Below are positions 43,440 to 51,781 of a DNA stretch of 64,000 nt, piece after piece. A model generated the notes under the pieces. The model saw nothing but the letters and a program-made list of their open reading frames with translations. It was not told the DNA's origin and searched no databases. A program made the translations under genes and the position numbers. Position 1 is the stretch's first letter. The number at the start of each line of letters is the position of its first letter. This DNA comes from Geobacter sp. UBA5735 (lineage in GTDB: Bacteria; Desulfobacterota; Desulfuromonadia; Geobacterales; Geobacteraceae), in contig DIFZ01000011.1 of the NCBI GenBank assembly GCA_002419385.1, positions 6,123 to 70,122 on the forward strand, written 5' to 3'.

Positions 43440-45577
43440 AGATGGCGAGAAAACGGAAAAGCGACAATTCCGGTCATTCATTCGAGTCCGGGGGAAGTCA
43501 TCCTCTCGGCTCCACGATCTGCCGTGGGGGCGTCAACTTCAGCGTGTTTTCCAAGAATTGCACTTCCATGGAGCTCCTGTTGTTCGACAGTGTCGACTCG
43601 GTACAGCCGTCCAGGGTTATCACACTCGATCCCGACACAAACAAGATCTATCACTACTGGCATGTGTTCGTGACGGGGATCAGGCCCGGACAGCTATATG
43701 GTTTCCGGGCTCACGGCCCGTTCGATCCCCATCGTGGTCTGCGGTTCGATCCGGGCAAGGTGCTTCTCGACCCGTACGCAAAGGCCGTGGCTGTTCCTGA
43801 GGGATATAGCAGGAGCATGGCCTCTCGTGCAGGGGAGAATGTCGCCACGGCGGTGAAAAGTGTCGTCTGCGACCCGCGCGACTACGACTGGGAGGGCGAC
43901 GTCCCCCTGAAACGGCCATTTGCGAAGACCGTGATCTATGAAATGCACGTCGGCGGTTTTACCCGCCACCCCAACTCCGGTGTTTCACCGGAAAAGAGAG
44001 GCACTTTCGCGGGCCTGATCGATAAAATCCCGTACCTGAAAGACTTGGGGATCACCGCGGTCGAACTCCTGCCGGTATTCCAGTTTGACCGGCAGGACGC
44101 TCCCCCGGGCCGCGAGAATTACTGGGGATACAGCCCGGTGTCGTTTTTCGCCCCGCACCACGGCTACAGTTCGCGCAGGGACCCCCTGGGGCCGCTCGAC
44201 GAGTTCCGCGACATGGTGAAGGCCCTCCACCGGGAGGGGATCGAGGTCATTCTCGACGTGGTCTTCAACCATACCGCTGAAGGGAATCAGGATGGCCCAA
44301 CCCTCTGCTTCAAAGGGTTGGAAAACGGGACCTACTATATCCTCGAACAGGACGGCGCGGTCTATGCGGACTACTCAGGCACGGGCAATACCCTGAATGC
44401 GAACAACCCGATCGTCAGGAGGATGATCATCGACAGTCTCCACCACTGGGTTCAAGTCATGCACGTTGACGGCTTCCGCTTCGACCTGGCTTCGATACTG
44501 GCCCGCGACGAAACCGGTTGTCCGATGAAAAACCCGACGATCCTCCTGGACATCGAATCCGACCCGGTCCTGGCCGGGATCAAGCTGATCGCCGAGGCGT
44601 GGGACGCCGCCGGACTCTACCAGGTGGGGAGCTTCATCGGCGACAGCTGGAAGGAGTGGAACGGCAGGTTCCGGGATGACATGCGGAGTTTTTTTCGCGG
44701 TGACTGCGGTACGGTACAGCGGTTCGCCACCAGGTTTCTCGGCAGCCCGGACATCTACGGACACGAGGAAAGAGAACCGGAGCAGAGCATCAATTTCATC
44801 ACCTGCCACGACGGGTTCACCCTGAACGATCTTGTCTCGTACAACGTCAAGCACAACGAGGCCAACGGCGAGGATAACCGGGACGGGAGCGACGGCAACA
44901 TCAGCTGGAACTGCGGGGTCGAAGGCCCCTCGGATGATCCGGAAATCGAGCGGCTGAGGAAGCGCCAGATCAAGAACTTCCTGGCGGTAAACCTCCTCGC
45001 CCTGGGCGCGCCCATGCTCTCCATGGGGGACGAGGTTCGCCGTACCCAGCAGGGAAACAATAACGCCTACTGCCAGGACAACGAGCTGAGCTGGTTCGAC
45101 TGGAGTCTGCTGGAACGGCACGGTGACATCCACCGGTTTTGCAGATACATGATCCGCAGCAGGACACGCAGGGAGGCCCTGTCCGAGGGGGCGGGACTGA
45201 GCCTGAACCAGCTTCTGAAAAGAGCCCGGATCGAGTGGCATGGGGTAACGCTGCACCAACCCGACTGGGGCGACGATTCCCACAGTCTGGCGTTTACCGC
45301 CTGGAGCCTCGATGATCGTCTCATGTTTCACCTGATTTTCAATGCGTACCGGGAACCACTCCAATTCCAGATTCCCCCCGCGGCAGCCGGGTCGGCATCC
45401 GCCTGGCGCCGCTTGTTGGATACTTCGCTCGAGCCGCCCGATGATAGTGCGTACCGTGAGGATGCCAAAATAATTCAAGGCGACAGCTACCTGGTACAAC
45501 CCCGTTCACTCGTGGCGCTTGTTGCCAGGATTCCCCGGAATTCGGCGGTTTCGACTCCCGAAGAAAACCGGTCATAG
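43415..45577 (+). CDS. glgX: Glycogen debranching enzyme GlgX (isoamylase-type)
   Basis: 720 residues, GH13 isoamylase/GlgX type. An N-terminal CBM48-like domain (H-P-L-G-S-T-I-C-R-G-G-V-N-F-S-V-F-S) precedes the catalytic barrel. Catalytic residues are D357 (G-F-R-F-D-L-A), E394 (A-E-A-W-D) and D466 (C-H-D-G-F-T). The GlgX mark is the N-E-A-N-G-E-D-N-R-D-G segment. It removes branches left by phosphorylase. The start at 43415 (GAGAAG upstream) and an alternative at 43436 overlapping the phosphorylase stop (ATGA) are both possible. Confidence 0.95.
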   Translation: MEDTTAEMKMARKRKSDNSGHSFESGGSHPLGSTICRGGVNFSVFSKNCTSMELLLFDSVDSVQPSRVITLDPDTNKIYHYWHVFVTGIRPGQLYGFRAHGPFDPHRGLRFDPGKVLLDPYAKAVAVPEGYSRSMASRAGENVATAVKSVVCDPRDYDWEGDVPLKRPFAKTVIYEMHVGGFTRHPNSGVSPEKRGTFAGLIDKIPYLKDLGITAVELLPVFQFDRQDAPPGRENYWGYSPVSFFAPHHGYSSRRDPLGPLDEFRDMVKALHREGIEVILDVVFNHTAEGNQDGPTLCFKGLENGTYYILEQDGAVYADYSGTGNTLNANNPIVRRMIIDSLHHWVQVMHVDGFRFDLASILARDETGCPMKNPTILLDIESDPVLAGIKLIAEAWDAAGLYQVGSFIGDSWKEWNGRFRDDMRSFFRGDCGTVQRFATRFLGSPDIYGHEEREPEQSINFITCHDGFTLNDLVSYNVKHNEANGEDNRDGSDGNISWNCGVEGPSDDPEIERLRKRQIKNFLAVNLLALGAPMLSMGDEVRRTQQGNNNAYCQDNELSWFDWSLLERHGDIHRFCRYMIRSRTRREALSEGAGLSLNQLLKRARIEWHGVTLHQPDWGDDSHSLAFTAWSLDDRLMFHLIFNAYREPLQFQIPPAAAGSASAWRRLLDTSLEPPDDSAYREDAKIIQGDSYLVQPRSLVALVARIPRNSAVSTPEENRS

Positions 45578-45609
45578 TACGGGGGCAATTAAACATATAT
45601 CAATGGTAG

Positions 45610-45629
45610 GGGCACGGCGCGCCGTGCCC
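45610..45629. repeat. Perfect 20-bp palindrome between glgX and pfk
   Basis: GGGCACGGCGCGCCGTGCCC at 45610-45629 is fully self-complementary and lies in the 180-bp gap. A similar GGGGCACGGC...GCCGTGCCCC element is frequent between genes of many unrelated genomes. It may be a mobile palindrome or a weak transcription barrier. Confidence 0.7.
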
Positions 45630-45757
45630 AATCGGTGCACGACCGATATGCTGTCGTGCCGTGGAGCCGTACGAGAAACTCCGGGAAAGCCCCAGCCCAA
45701 CGCGGAGCAGCACTGTTTTGGAGTTTCCTCTCTGAAGCTATTGGAAGGAGCGAAGTC

Positions 45758-47047
45758 ATGATGGAAACCGATCTGGATTTCACGATAGCCAGGCTGGGGG
45801 AACGCCGTATCCCGTCGCCGATGTCCGGCATACGTTTTGTCGCTGATAACGAACACGTCCTCTACAATTCCCATTCCGCGGAAATCCGCACGTGCCTGGA
45901 GGAAGGCAGGGAACCGCCCTGCCTGGAATTGGCCGGGCCTCGAGAAAAAATCTACTTTGACCCGGCGAAACTGAAGTGCGGAATAGTCACCTGCGGCGGC
46001 ATCTGCCCGGGACTTAACGAAGTCATCAGATCATTGGTTATGAGCCTGTTTTTTCACTACGGAGTACAATCGGTTTTCGGCTTTCCCTACGGCTATGAGG
46101 GGCTTACCTATCGATACGGCCACACGCCGCTTGAGCTGACCCCGCAGAATGTCAACCAGATTCACGGCATGGGTGGAAGCATGCTCGGTACGTCACGGGG
46201 TCCCCAGGATGTGGCGGAAATGGTCGATACCCTCGATCAGATGAATATCGGAATCCTGTTTGTCATCGGAGGCGACGGGACACTCAAGGGAGGCGGGGCC
46301 ATAGCCGGGGAGATCGGGAAACGGGGACTGAAGATATCGGTGATCGGGATCCCGAAAACCATTGATAACGATATTTCCTTCATCCAAAAATCGTTCGGCT
46401 TCGAGACGGCCGTGGCGGAGGCGACCAGGGCCACCTGTTCGGCCCACAATGAGGCTACCGGCGCCCGAAACGGCATCGGGCTGGTGAAGCTTATGGGGCG
46501 GGACTCCGGTTTCATCGCGGCCTATTCCGTCCTGGCCGACAACAACGTCAATTTCTGCCTTGTACCGGAAGTCCGTTTCACCCTCGAAGGTTTTCTCGCG
46601 TCGTTGAAAGAGCGTCTCCAAAAGCGGGGACACGCGGTGATCGTCGTGGCCGAGGGTGCAGGACAGGAGCTGTTCCCCCAGACGGACGACGTGGATGCCT
46701 CGGGCAATCTGCGATTCGGAGACATCGGTATTTTGCTCAGGGACTCCATTAACAGCCATTTCAAGCAATCGGACATGGCGGTGAACTTGAAGTATATCGA
46801 CCCCAGTTATACGATCAGGAGCGTGCCGGCAACGCCGCATGATTCCGCTTTCTGTCTGCTTCTGGGTCACAATGCTGTTCATGCGGGAATGGCCGGCCTG
46901 ACCGGGATGGTGGTCGGTTTCTGGCATGGCGAATTCACCCATGTGCCGATTTCCCTTGCCGTGTCCCGGAGGAAGAAGATCGATCCGGAAGGATGGCTCT
47001 GGAGCAGCGTGCTGGCATCAACCGGGCAGCCGCGGGACATGACCTGA
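45758..47047 (+). CDS. 6-phosphofructokinase, ATP-type residues with PPi-type lineage
   Basis: 429 residues from the ATG at 45758 (GGAAGGAG upstream). Seen are the phosphoryl-donor site G171-G-D-G-T-L-K-G and the catalytic P199-K-T-I-D203-N-D. The Gly after G-G-D marks use of ATP, whereas PPi-dependent enzymes have Asp there. The Lys in P-K-T-I-D-N-D is usual in the PPi-type and Treponema TP0108-like group. The N-terminus is longer than in E. coli PfkA by about 70 residues. It makes fructose-1,6-bisphosphate from sugar released by the phosphorylase. Last gene of the glycogen and hydrogenase group. Confidence 0.9.
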   Translation: MMETDLDFTIARLGERRIPSPMSGIRFVADNEHVLYNSHSAEIRTCLEEGREPPCLELAGPREKIYFDPAKLKCGIVTCGGICPGLNEVIRSLVMSLFFHYGVQSVFGFPYGYEGLTYRYGHTPLELTPQNVNQIHGMGGSMLGTSRGPQDVAEMVDTLDQMNIGILFVIGGDGTLKGGGAIAGEIGKRGLKISVIGIPKTIDNDISFIQKSFGFETAVAEATRATCSAHNEATGARNGIGLVKLMGRDSGFIAAYSVLADNNVNFCLVPEVRFTLEGFLASLKERLQKRGHAVIVVAEGAGQELFPQTDDVDASGNLRFGDIGILLRDSINSHFKQSDMAVNLKYIDPSYTIRSVPATPHDSAFCLLLGHNAVHAGMAGLTGMVVGFWHGEFTHVPISLAVSRRKKIDPEGWLWSSVLASTGQPRDMT

Positions 47048-47270
47048 CGCATGATGAGGCATCCGTTCCGGCGTCGGGATGAGTTGGAAGAGACAGAATC
47101 GGGCTTCTGCCCGATGGCCGGGATGGATGAATTGTCGTCCGGGTTTAACTGCTGATGTGGAAGGCAGGGGGAAAAGTCGGAGCGGCGATACTGATCTGAC
47201 GGTTCTGGAAGGAATTGACGTGTAGACGGTCATCCTGTCCGTACCAAAACAACAACTGGAGGCTGACCTG

Positions 47271-48554
47271 ATGTTTCTCGGACTGGCTATCGTTGCGCTA
47301 CTGATATTTATCTACGGCACCCTTGCGGTGAAGCTGGGGCGTTGGTCGATAACCATGCCGATGATCTTCATGACCGCCGGATTCCTGCTGGGCCCCGGCG
47401 TCTCAAGCGTCCTGCCACTCTCCTTCGAAGCAGAAGGGATGAAGACCCTTACCGAGGTTACACTGGCTGTGCTGCTTTTTGCCGACGCGTCAACATTGGA
47501 CCTGCGGCAGCTTCGGCACGACAAGGCTCTTACCGCCCGGCTGCTCGGTATAGGCATGCCCCTCACCATGCTCCTTGGAACGGCAGTGTTCTTCGGCTTG
47601 TTGCCAGGTGAGGGGCTTGCCTTTGCTGCCTTGCTGGGGATCATCCTGGCGCCGACCGATGCGGCACTTGGACTTCCGATCTTCAACGACCCCAAGGTGC
47701 CGGTTCGCATCCGGAGGGCGCTGAACGTGGAGAGCGGCCTTAACGACGGGATCGCAACTCCGTTCGTGCTGCTGTTCCTTTCCTTGGCAACCGCCGGTCA
47801 GGCACATGCCCACGAGGGGTGGCTGGTAACCGCACTGCTGGAAATCATGTTCGCCCTGCTGGTGGGTGCAGTGGTGGGTATTGGGGGCGGCTGGCTGCTG
47901 TCGAAGGCTGCCGACCGGGGTTGGTCATCCGGGATTTCACAGCAGCTTGCCATCTTCGGCTTGGCCCTGGCGGCCTTCTTCGGATCATTGATGATCGACG
48001 GCAACGGTTTTATCGCCGCCTTTTCCGGCGGGATCATTTTCAGTGCGGCAACGGGAAACCGTTTCTCCGAGCCGGCGGAATTTACTGAAAATGCCGGCAC
48101 GTTACTCTCGCTGCTGGTCTGGGGAATCTTCGGTGGTATTGCCGTGCCAAAGGCGCTGTTATACTCCAGCGACTGGCGGCCGTTTGCCTGTGCCGTTTTA
48201 AGCCTGACCGCGGTACGGATGCTTCCGGTGGCGCTTGCCATGAGAAGGACCGGCCTGCGTTCCGACACGATTGCCCTGATGGGCTGGTTCGGTCCGCGTG
48301 GTTTGGCTTCGGTGGTTTTTTCCCTGCTGGCCGTCATGACACTACAGGAAGCCGGCCGGCCCACCGATCTGCTCATTGCAACGGCTACCTGGACAATCCT
48401 TTTGAGTGTCCTGGCCCATGGCCTTTCGGCAAAGCCTCTTTCGGCATGGTATTCCCGCCGGCTGGCCAAGGCGGTCGGGCCGCTGCCGGAACTGCAGGAA
48501 CTGTCGGAACTGCGTGAGAGGTCCAATATCCTGAGAGGCGTACACAGGAAGTAG
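47271..48554 (+). CDS. CPA1-type cation/proton antiporter
   Basis: 427 residues with about 12 membrane segments, of the monovalent cation:proton antiporter-1 family. The ion-binding pattern is in I-L-A-P-T-D-A-A-L-G and N-V-E-S-G-L-N-D-G-I-A-T-P; the N-D pair is characteristic. It exchanges Na+ or K+ for H+ across the inner membrane. Start ATG follows a GGAGG-like site. Its place after the Ech/glycogen unit suggests it may use or balance the ion gradient made there, but a separate transcript is possible because the gap is 223 bp. Confidence 0.88.
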   Translation: MFLGLAIVALLIFIYGTLAVKLGRWSITMPMIFMTAGFLLGPGVSSVLPLSFEAEGMKTLTEVTLAVLLFADASTLDLRQLRHDKALTARLLGIGMPLTMLLGTAVFFGLLPGEGLAFAALLGIILAPTDAALGLPIFNDPKVPVRIRRALNVESGLNDGIATPFVLLFLSLATAGQAHAHEGWLVTALLEIMFALLVGAVVGIGGGWLLSKAADRGWSSGISQQLAIFGLALAAFFGSLMIDGNGFIAAFSGGIIFSAATGNRFSEPAEFTENAGTLLSLLVWGIFGGIAVPKALLYSSDWRPFACAVLSLTAVRMLPVALAMRRTGLRSDTIALMGWFGPRGLASVVFSLLAVMTLQEAGRPTDLLIATATWTILLSVLAHGLSAKPLSAWYSRRLAKAVGPLPELQELSELRERSNILRGVHRK

Positions 48555-48579
48555 TGCCAAATCAAGGAGGAAAACGATT

Positions 48580-49674
48580 ATGACGCCAAACAGAACGGAA
48601 TCTTTCGACAGTACCAGAACAACACTGAAAATATTATTCATCTTCCTGTTGATCGCTGCCGGCTTCTGGACAATCCGCCCCTTTCTGACACCCCTGATCT
48701 GGGCGGTTATCATTGCCGTGGCCACTTGGCCGGCCATGCTGAAAGTGCAGGTTTTTCTGCGGGGAAAGCGTTGGGCAGCGGTAACGGTGATGTCTCTTGG
48801 TCTCTTGCTGTTGCTCGTCGTTCCTCTCATGCTCGCTGTTACAACATTTATCGACAAGTCAGACGAAATCATGGAATGGATCAGATCTCTTTCCAGCCAA
48901 ACCATTGCGGTTCCGCCGCCATGGCTGGAAAATATCCCTGGTGTGGGACCGTGGCTTGCCGATAAATGGCAGCACGCTGGATCGGTAAGTTCCCAGGAGA
49001 TATCGGCACGACTCGTTCCCTACTCGAAAAAAGTTGTTGCCTGGTTCATCAGCCAGGCAGGCAATGTCGGCGTGATGATCCTCCATTTCCTCATAACCGT
49101 AATCATCGCCGCAGTTCTCTATGCGAACGGCGAAACGGCCTCTCGAGGCGCAGTACTCCTGGCCCGGAAACTTGCGGATGATAATGGTGAACAGACATTG
49201 GTGCTTGCCGCGAAAGCAATTCGGGGCGTTGCCCTCGGTGTGGTATTGACGGCGTTGATCCAGACAACTATTGCTGGGGCCGGTCTTGCCATCGCCGGCG
49301 TTCCGGCCTATCAGCTTCTTATCGCTATCATCTTCTTGTTCTGCATCGCGCAGATCGGTCCCGTACTGATTCTGGTTCCTGCCGTTATCTGGATGTACTG
49401 GTCGGGCCAAACGCTGTGGGGGACAGTCCTGCTGGCCTTTTCGCTTGTTGCCTGCACCATAGATAATTTTGTCAGACCATTCCTGATCAGAAAGGGGGTT
49501 GAACTGCCGCTTCTGCTGATCTTTGCCGGCGTTATCGGCGGACTCGTTGCCTTCGGCATCATTGGGCTTTTCATCGGCCCGGTTGTGCTTGCGGTTATCT
49601 ATACGTTGCTTCAGGCTTGGGTAGCTGAAGGCTCGGCGCCAGCCGAGGAAAGCTCCTCTCACACACCCGACTGA
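48580..49674 (+). CDS. AI-2E family transporter
   Basis: 364 residues with seven to eight membrane segments: L-F-I-F-L-L-I-A-A-G-F-W-T-I-R-P-F, L-I-W-A-V-I-I-A-V-A-T-W-P, G-V-A-L-G-V-V-L-T-A-L-I-Q, and the family-typical P-F-L-I-R-K-G-V-E-L-P-L-L-L-I-F-A-G-V-I-G-G-L. These match the AI-2E (UPF0118, YdiK-like) family, whose members include Na+/H+ antiporters and exporters of unknown solutes. It starts 25 bp after the antiporter gene with AAGGAGG, so it is cotranscribed with it. Confidence 0.88.
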   Translation: MTPNRTESFDSTRTTLKILFIFLLIAAGFWTIRPFLTPLIWAVIIAVATWPAMLKVQVFLRGKRWAAVTVMSLGLLLLLVVPLMLAVTTFIDKSDEIMEWIRSLSSQTIAVPPPWLENIPGVGPWLADKWQHAGSVSSQEISARLVPYSKKVVAWFISQAGNVGVMILHFLITVIIAAVLYANGETASRGAVLLARKLADDNGEQTLVLAAKAIRGVALGVVLTALIQTTIAGAGLAIAGVPAYQLLIAIIFLFCIAQIGPVLILVPAVIWMYWSGQTLWGTVLLAFSLVACTIDNFVRPFLIRKGVELPLLLIFAGVIGGLVAFGIIGLFIGPVVLAVIYTLLQAWVAEGSAPAEESSSHTPD

Positions 49675-49747
49675 CCGCGCTTCTGACCTTTACTCATCCA
49701 TCTCGGTCAGGCTGCAAGGAAAGAGTTGATGCGGAATTCCCAACAGA

Positions 49748-49779
49748 ACGATATATCGTACCAAAGACGATATTTCGTC
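49748..49779. promoter_or_regulatory. Paired palindromic operator, copy 4
   Basis: ACGATATATCGT (49748-49759, perfect) and GACGATATTTCGTC (49766-49779), centres 19 bp apart as at the other three places. Here there is no duplicated DNA around it, so the pair is kept without the cassette. That is the best sign that the DNA site itself is selected. Confidence 0.7.
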
Positions 49780-49877
49780 CTATTCGTGCTCCATTCGAAT
49801 TCACACCATGGTCTGAGATCCTCAATTTTAGAAATATTACAGCAAGTTACATTAGAACATGTGTCGGTCATCAGAGT

Positions 49878-49893
49878 TGGTATGAATTTCGTA
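49878..49893 (+). promoter_or_regulatory. Promoter-like element downstream of operator copy 4
   Basis: TGGTATGAATTTCGTA resembles the TGGCACGAAATTCGGA elements of the ABM genes (TTGGYAYGAANYTCGKA shared), at about the same distance from the palindrome pair. The -12 dinucleotide is GT instead of GC, so it is weak as a sigma54 promoter. Confidence 0.35.
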
Positions 49894-50083
49894 ATATATC
49901 TATGCAGGCACGTCCATATACTGATCAGCCATCAAACGCGTTTCCTGTACAGGTGGATACCGTATCCCATGGCATTGACCAACCTTCTTCTTCAGACAGT
50001 GGGGCGGCTTTTTACTACAAGGTACTTTACGTCACAATGTGTGAAGCAACTCAACTCACTTCGTTTTTACCAAGGAGGATCCT

Positions 50084-50647
50084 ATGACAACGTACATTCG
50101 CTCATTGACAGCCGCCCTCGCACTCGCTTTGACAACCATGGTCACCGTCTTTCCCACTCCGGCAACAGCCGCCAGCAAGCTGCAAATAGATAGTGATGTC
50201 GACGTGGCAATGCAGCAACTTTACGAAAGCACCCCTTTGGCAAGGATGCTTGCCAAAGAGGCCAAGGCCATTCTCCTGTTCCCGAAAGTTCTCAAGATGG
50301 GGTTCATTGTCGGCGTCCAGGGAGGCAACGGCGCGTTGCGGGAGCAGGGCATGACGGTCGGCTACTACAATACCGTTTCTGCTTCGTACGGCCTGCAGGC
50401 CGGCATTCAGGAATTCGGCTATGCGCTCTTTTTCATGTCCGATTCCGCACTCCGGTATCTGAAAAATAGCGGTGGCTGGGAGATCGGCGTCGGCCCCAGT
50501 GTCGTGGTCGTTGATGCGGGGGTGGCCAAATCGCTTACAACCACGACCGCGAGAAAAGAGATCTACGCATTCATCTTCAGCCAAAAGGGCTTGATGGCCG
50601 GGCTTGGCCTGCAGGGAACAAAGGTTACGAGGATAGACCCGGATTAG
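50084..50647 (+). CDS. SYLF-domain (Ysc84-like) lipid-binding protein
   Basis: 187 residues with a signal peptide (cleavage near A-T-A-A-S, residue 30). The rest is the SYLF/Ysc84 domain: A-K-A-I-L-L-F-P-K-V-L-K-M-G-F-I-V-G-V-Q-G-G-N-G-A, Y-Y-N-T-V-S-A-S-Y-G-L-Q-A-G and V-V-V-D-A-G-V-A-K-S-L-T-T-T-T. The family binds phosphoinositides or other lipids; the bacterial forms are exported and poorly known. AAGGAGG precedes the ATG. It lies behind operator copy 4 and is its probable target. Confidence 0.88.
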   Translation: MTTYIRSLTAALALALTTMVTVFPTPATAASKLQIDSDVDVAMQQLYESTPLARMLAKEAKAILLFPKVLKMGFIVGVQGGNGALREQGMTVGYYNTVSASYGLQAGIQEFGYALFFMSDSALRYLKNSGGWEIGVGPSVVVVDAGVAKSLTTTTARKEIYAFIFSQKGLMAGLGLQGTKVTRIDPD

Positions 50648-50768
50648 TTCTCCACCTTTCATGGCTGGAGAGTATTTTCGGATAGTCGGTAATGATGCAG
50701 TGGGTGGCGAATCGAGAGTGTCCGGCAGAAGTAACCGGACAGCCCAGGAAAAGCATTCCGTCAGGGTA

Positions 50769-50806
50769 CATTGCCGGGGACCTTGCCGAAAAGGCCTCCG
50801 GCAATG
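50769..50806 (+). terminator. Stem-loop after the SYLF gene
   Basis: CATTGCCGG (50769-50777) pairs with CCGGCAATG (50798-50806), with an inner CCTT/AAGG stem. It lies about 120 bp after the SYLF stop codon and is followed by CTACATTCTTTA. It could end the SYLF transcript; the T run is short. Confidence 0.5.
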
Positions 50807-50902
50807 CTACATTCTTTATCGTGCCGCTGCAGGTATGAATTTTTGAAATAATGTCGGGGCATTCTGAAAATAACGGAGAAAAAATCCTTTTCGGGAGTCG
50901 TC

Positions 50903-51625
50903 GTGCTGCGCGGGGTTGCCATGACCACCCACTATACTAAAAAAGCTCGACTCTTTGACCACTTCACGTGGAAACCGTTCCGGTTTGTCCAGCTTTTGAT
51001 TTTTCTTATACTGGTCATGCTCCTGTCACCTTTTTTAAACAGGACTCCACTTTTTACTGCCTTGCTGACGGCTTTTTTCCTGAATGTTTTGCTCGTCAGC
51101 CTCTCTATTCTCGGGGTCAATGTCCGAAGTCGCTGGGCGCTGATTGGCCTGTGGCTACTGGTACCGCTGTTTGATTGGGCCGCCTTGCTAACCGGGAACC
51201 TTCACATCGGAATGGGGCTTACTCTCGCATCGAACAGTGTCAGGGTCCTGCTCCTCATTATCTGCGTTGTCTTAATTCTTCGCTATGTACTGACCAGCCT
51301 CGAAGTGACCCTGGATACGATCTTCGGTGCCTTTGTCGCCTATTTTTTGATCGCATTTGCTTTTTCATCCCTATTCTTTACCTGTGCTGTTGTAGAACCC
51401 GCCAGTTTCTCCGTGGCAGGGCTTACCGGCGCTGTAGACATCGATTCCTTAAAGGTTCAGCTCAACTACTTCAGTTTCGTTACCATCGCCACTCTCGGCT
51501 ATGGTGACATCGTGCCGAAATTGCCGATAACCCAGATGCTGGCAATTCTGGAAGCGGTAATCGGACAGTTTTATATGGCAGTGGTCATTGCCTGGCTGGT
51601 GAGCACCTATGCCCGTCACCGGTAA
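50903..51625 (+). CDS. Two-pore-loop type K+ channel protein
   Basis: 240 residues. A GTG at 50903 with GGGAG upstream, or the ATG at 50921, could start it. Five or six hydrophobic segments are followed by the K+ selectivity filter T-I-A-T-L-G-Y-G-D-I-V-P and a last membrane helix. The filter sequence is that of the ion-channel 2 family. No cytoplasmic RCK domain is present. It should let K+ cross the inner membrane. It stands alone between the SYLF gene and the efflux operon. Confidence 0.85.
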   Translation: MLRGVAMTTHYTKKARLFDHFTWKPFRFVQLLIFLILVMLLSPFLNRTPLFTALLTAFFLNVLLVSLSILGVNVRSRWALIGLWLLVPLFDWAALLTGNLHIGMGLTLASNSVRVLLLIICVVLILRYVLTSLEVTLDTIFGAFVAYFLIAFAFSSLFFTCAVVEPASFSVAGLTGAVDIDSLKVQLNYFSFVTIATLGYGDIVPKLPITQMLAILEAVIGQFYMAVVIAWLVSTYARHR

Positions 51626-51781
51626 GGTGTATCGTGAGGCGCGGTACACAGTGCACTCGGGCCTGGTCCCCGTATTTCAATCTAGGCATACTCCGGCGGT
51701 CCTGGCAGATTGGCAGCCGTAGAGGGATACAGAAACAGAATAAGAGAAACAGCATCGTAGCTTTATGTGAGGAGAATTGTC

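Larger units (their letters stand above)
49675..50083. other. Regulatory gap upstream of the SYLF gene
   Basis: 409 bp between the AI-2E transporter and the SYLF gene. It contains the fourth palindrome pair (49748-49779) and a promoter-like element (49878-49893). I find no gene: the frame over 49726-50193 lacks a ribosome-binding site and runs into the SYLF coding region in another frame. Confidence 0.6.

Noticed and set aside
49726..50193. 155-codon plus-strand frame before the SYLF gene
   Set aside because: No ribosome-binding site, no domain, and it overlaps the palindromes and the start of the SYLF gene.
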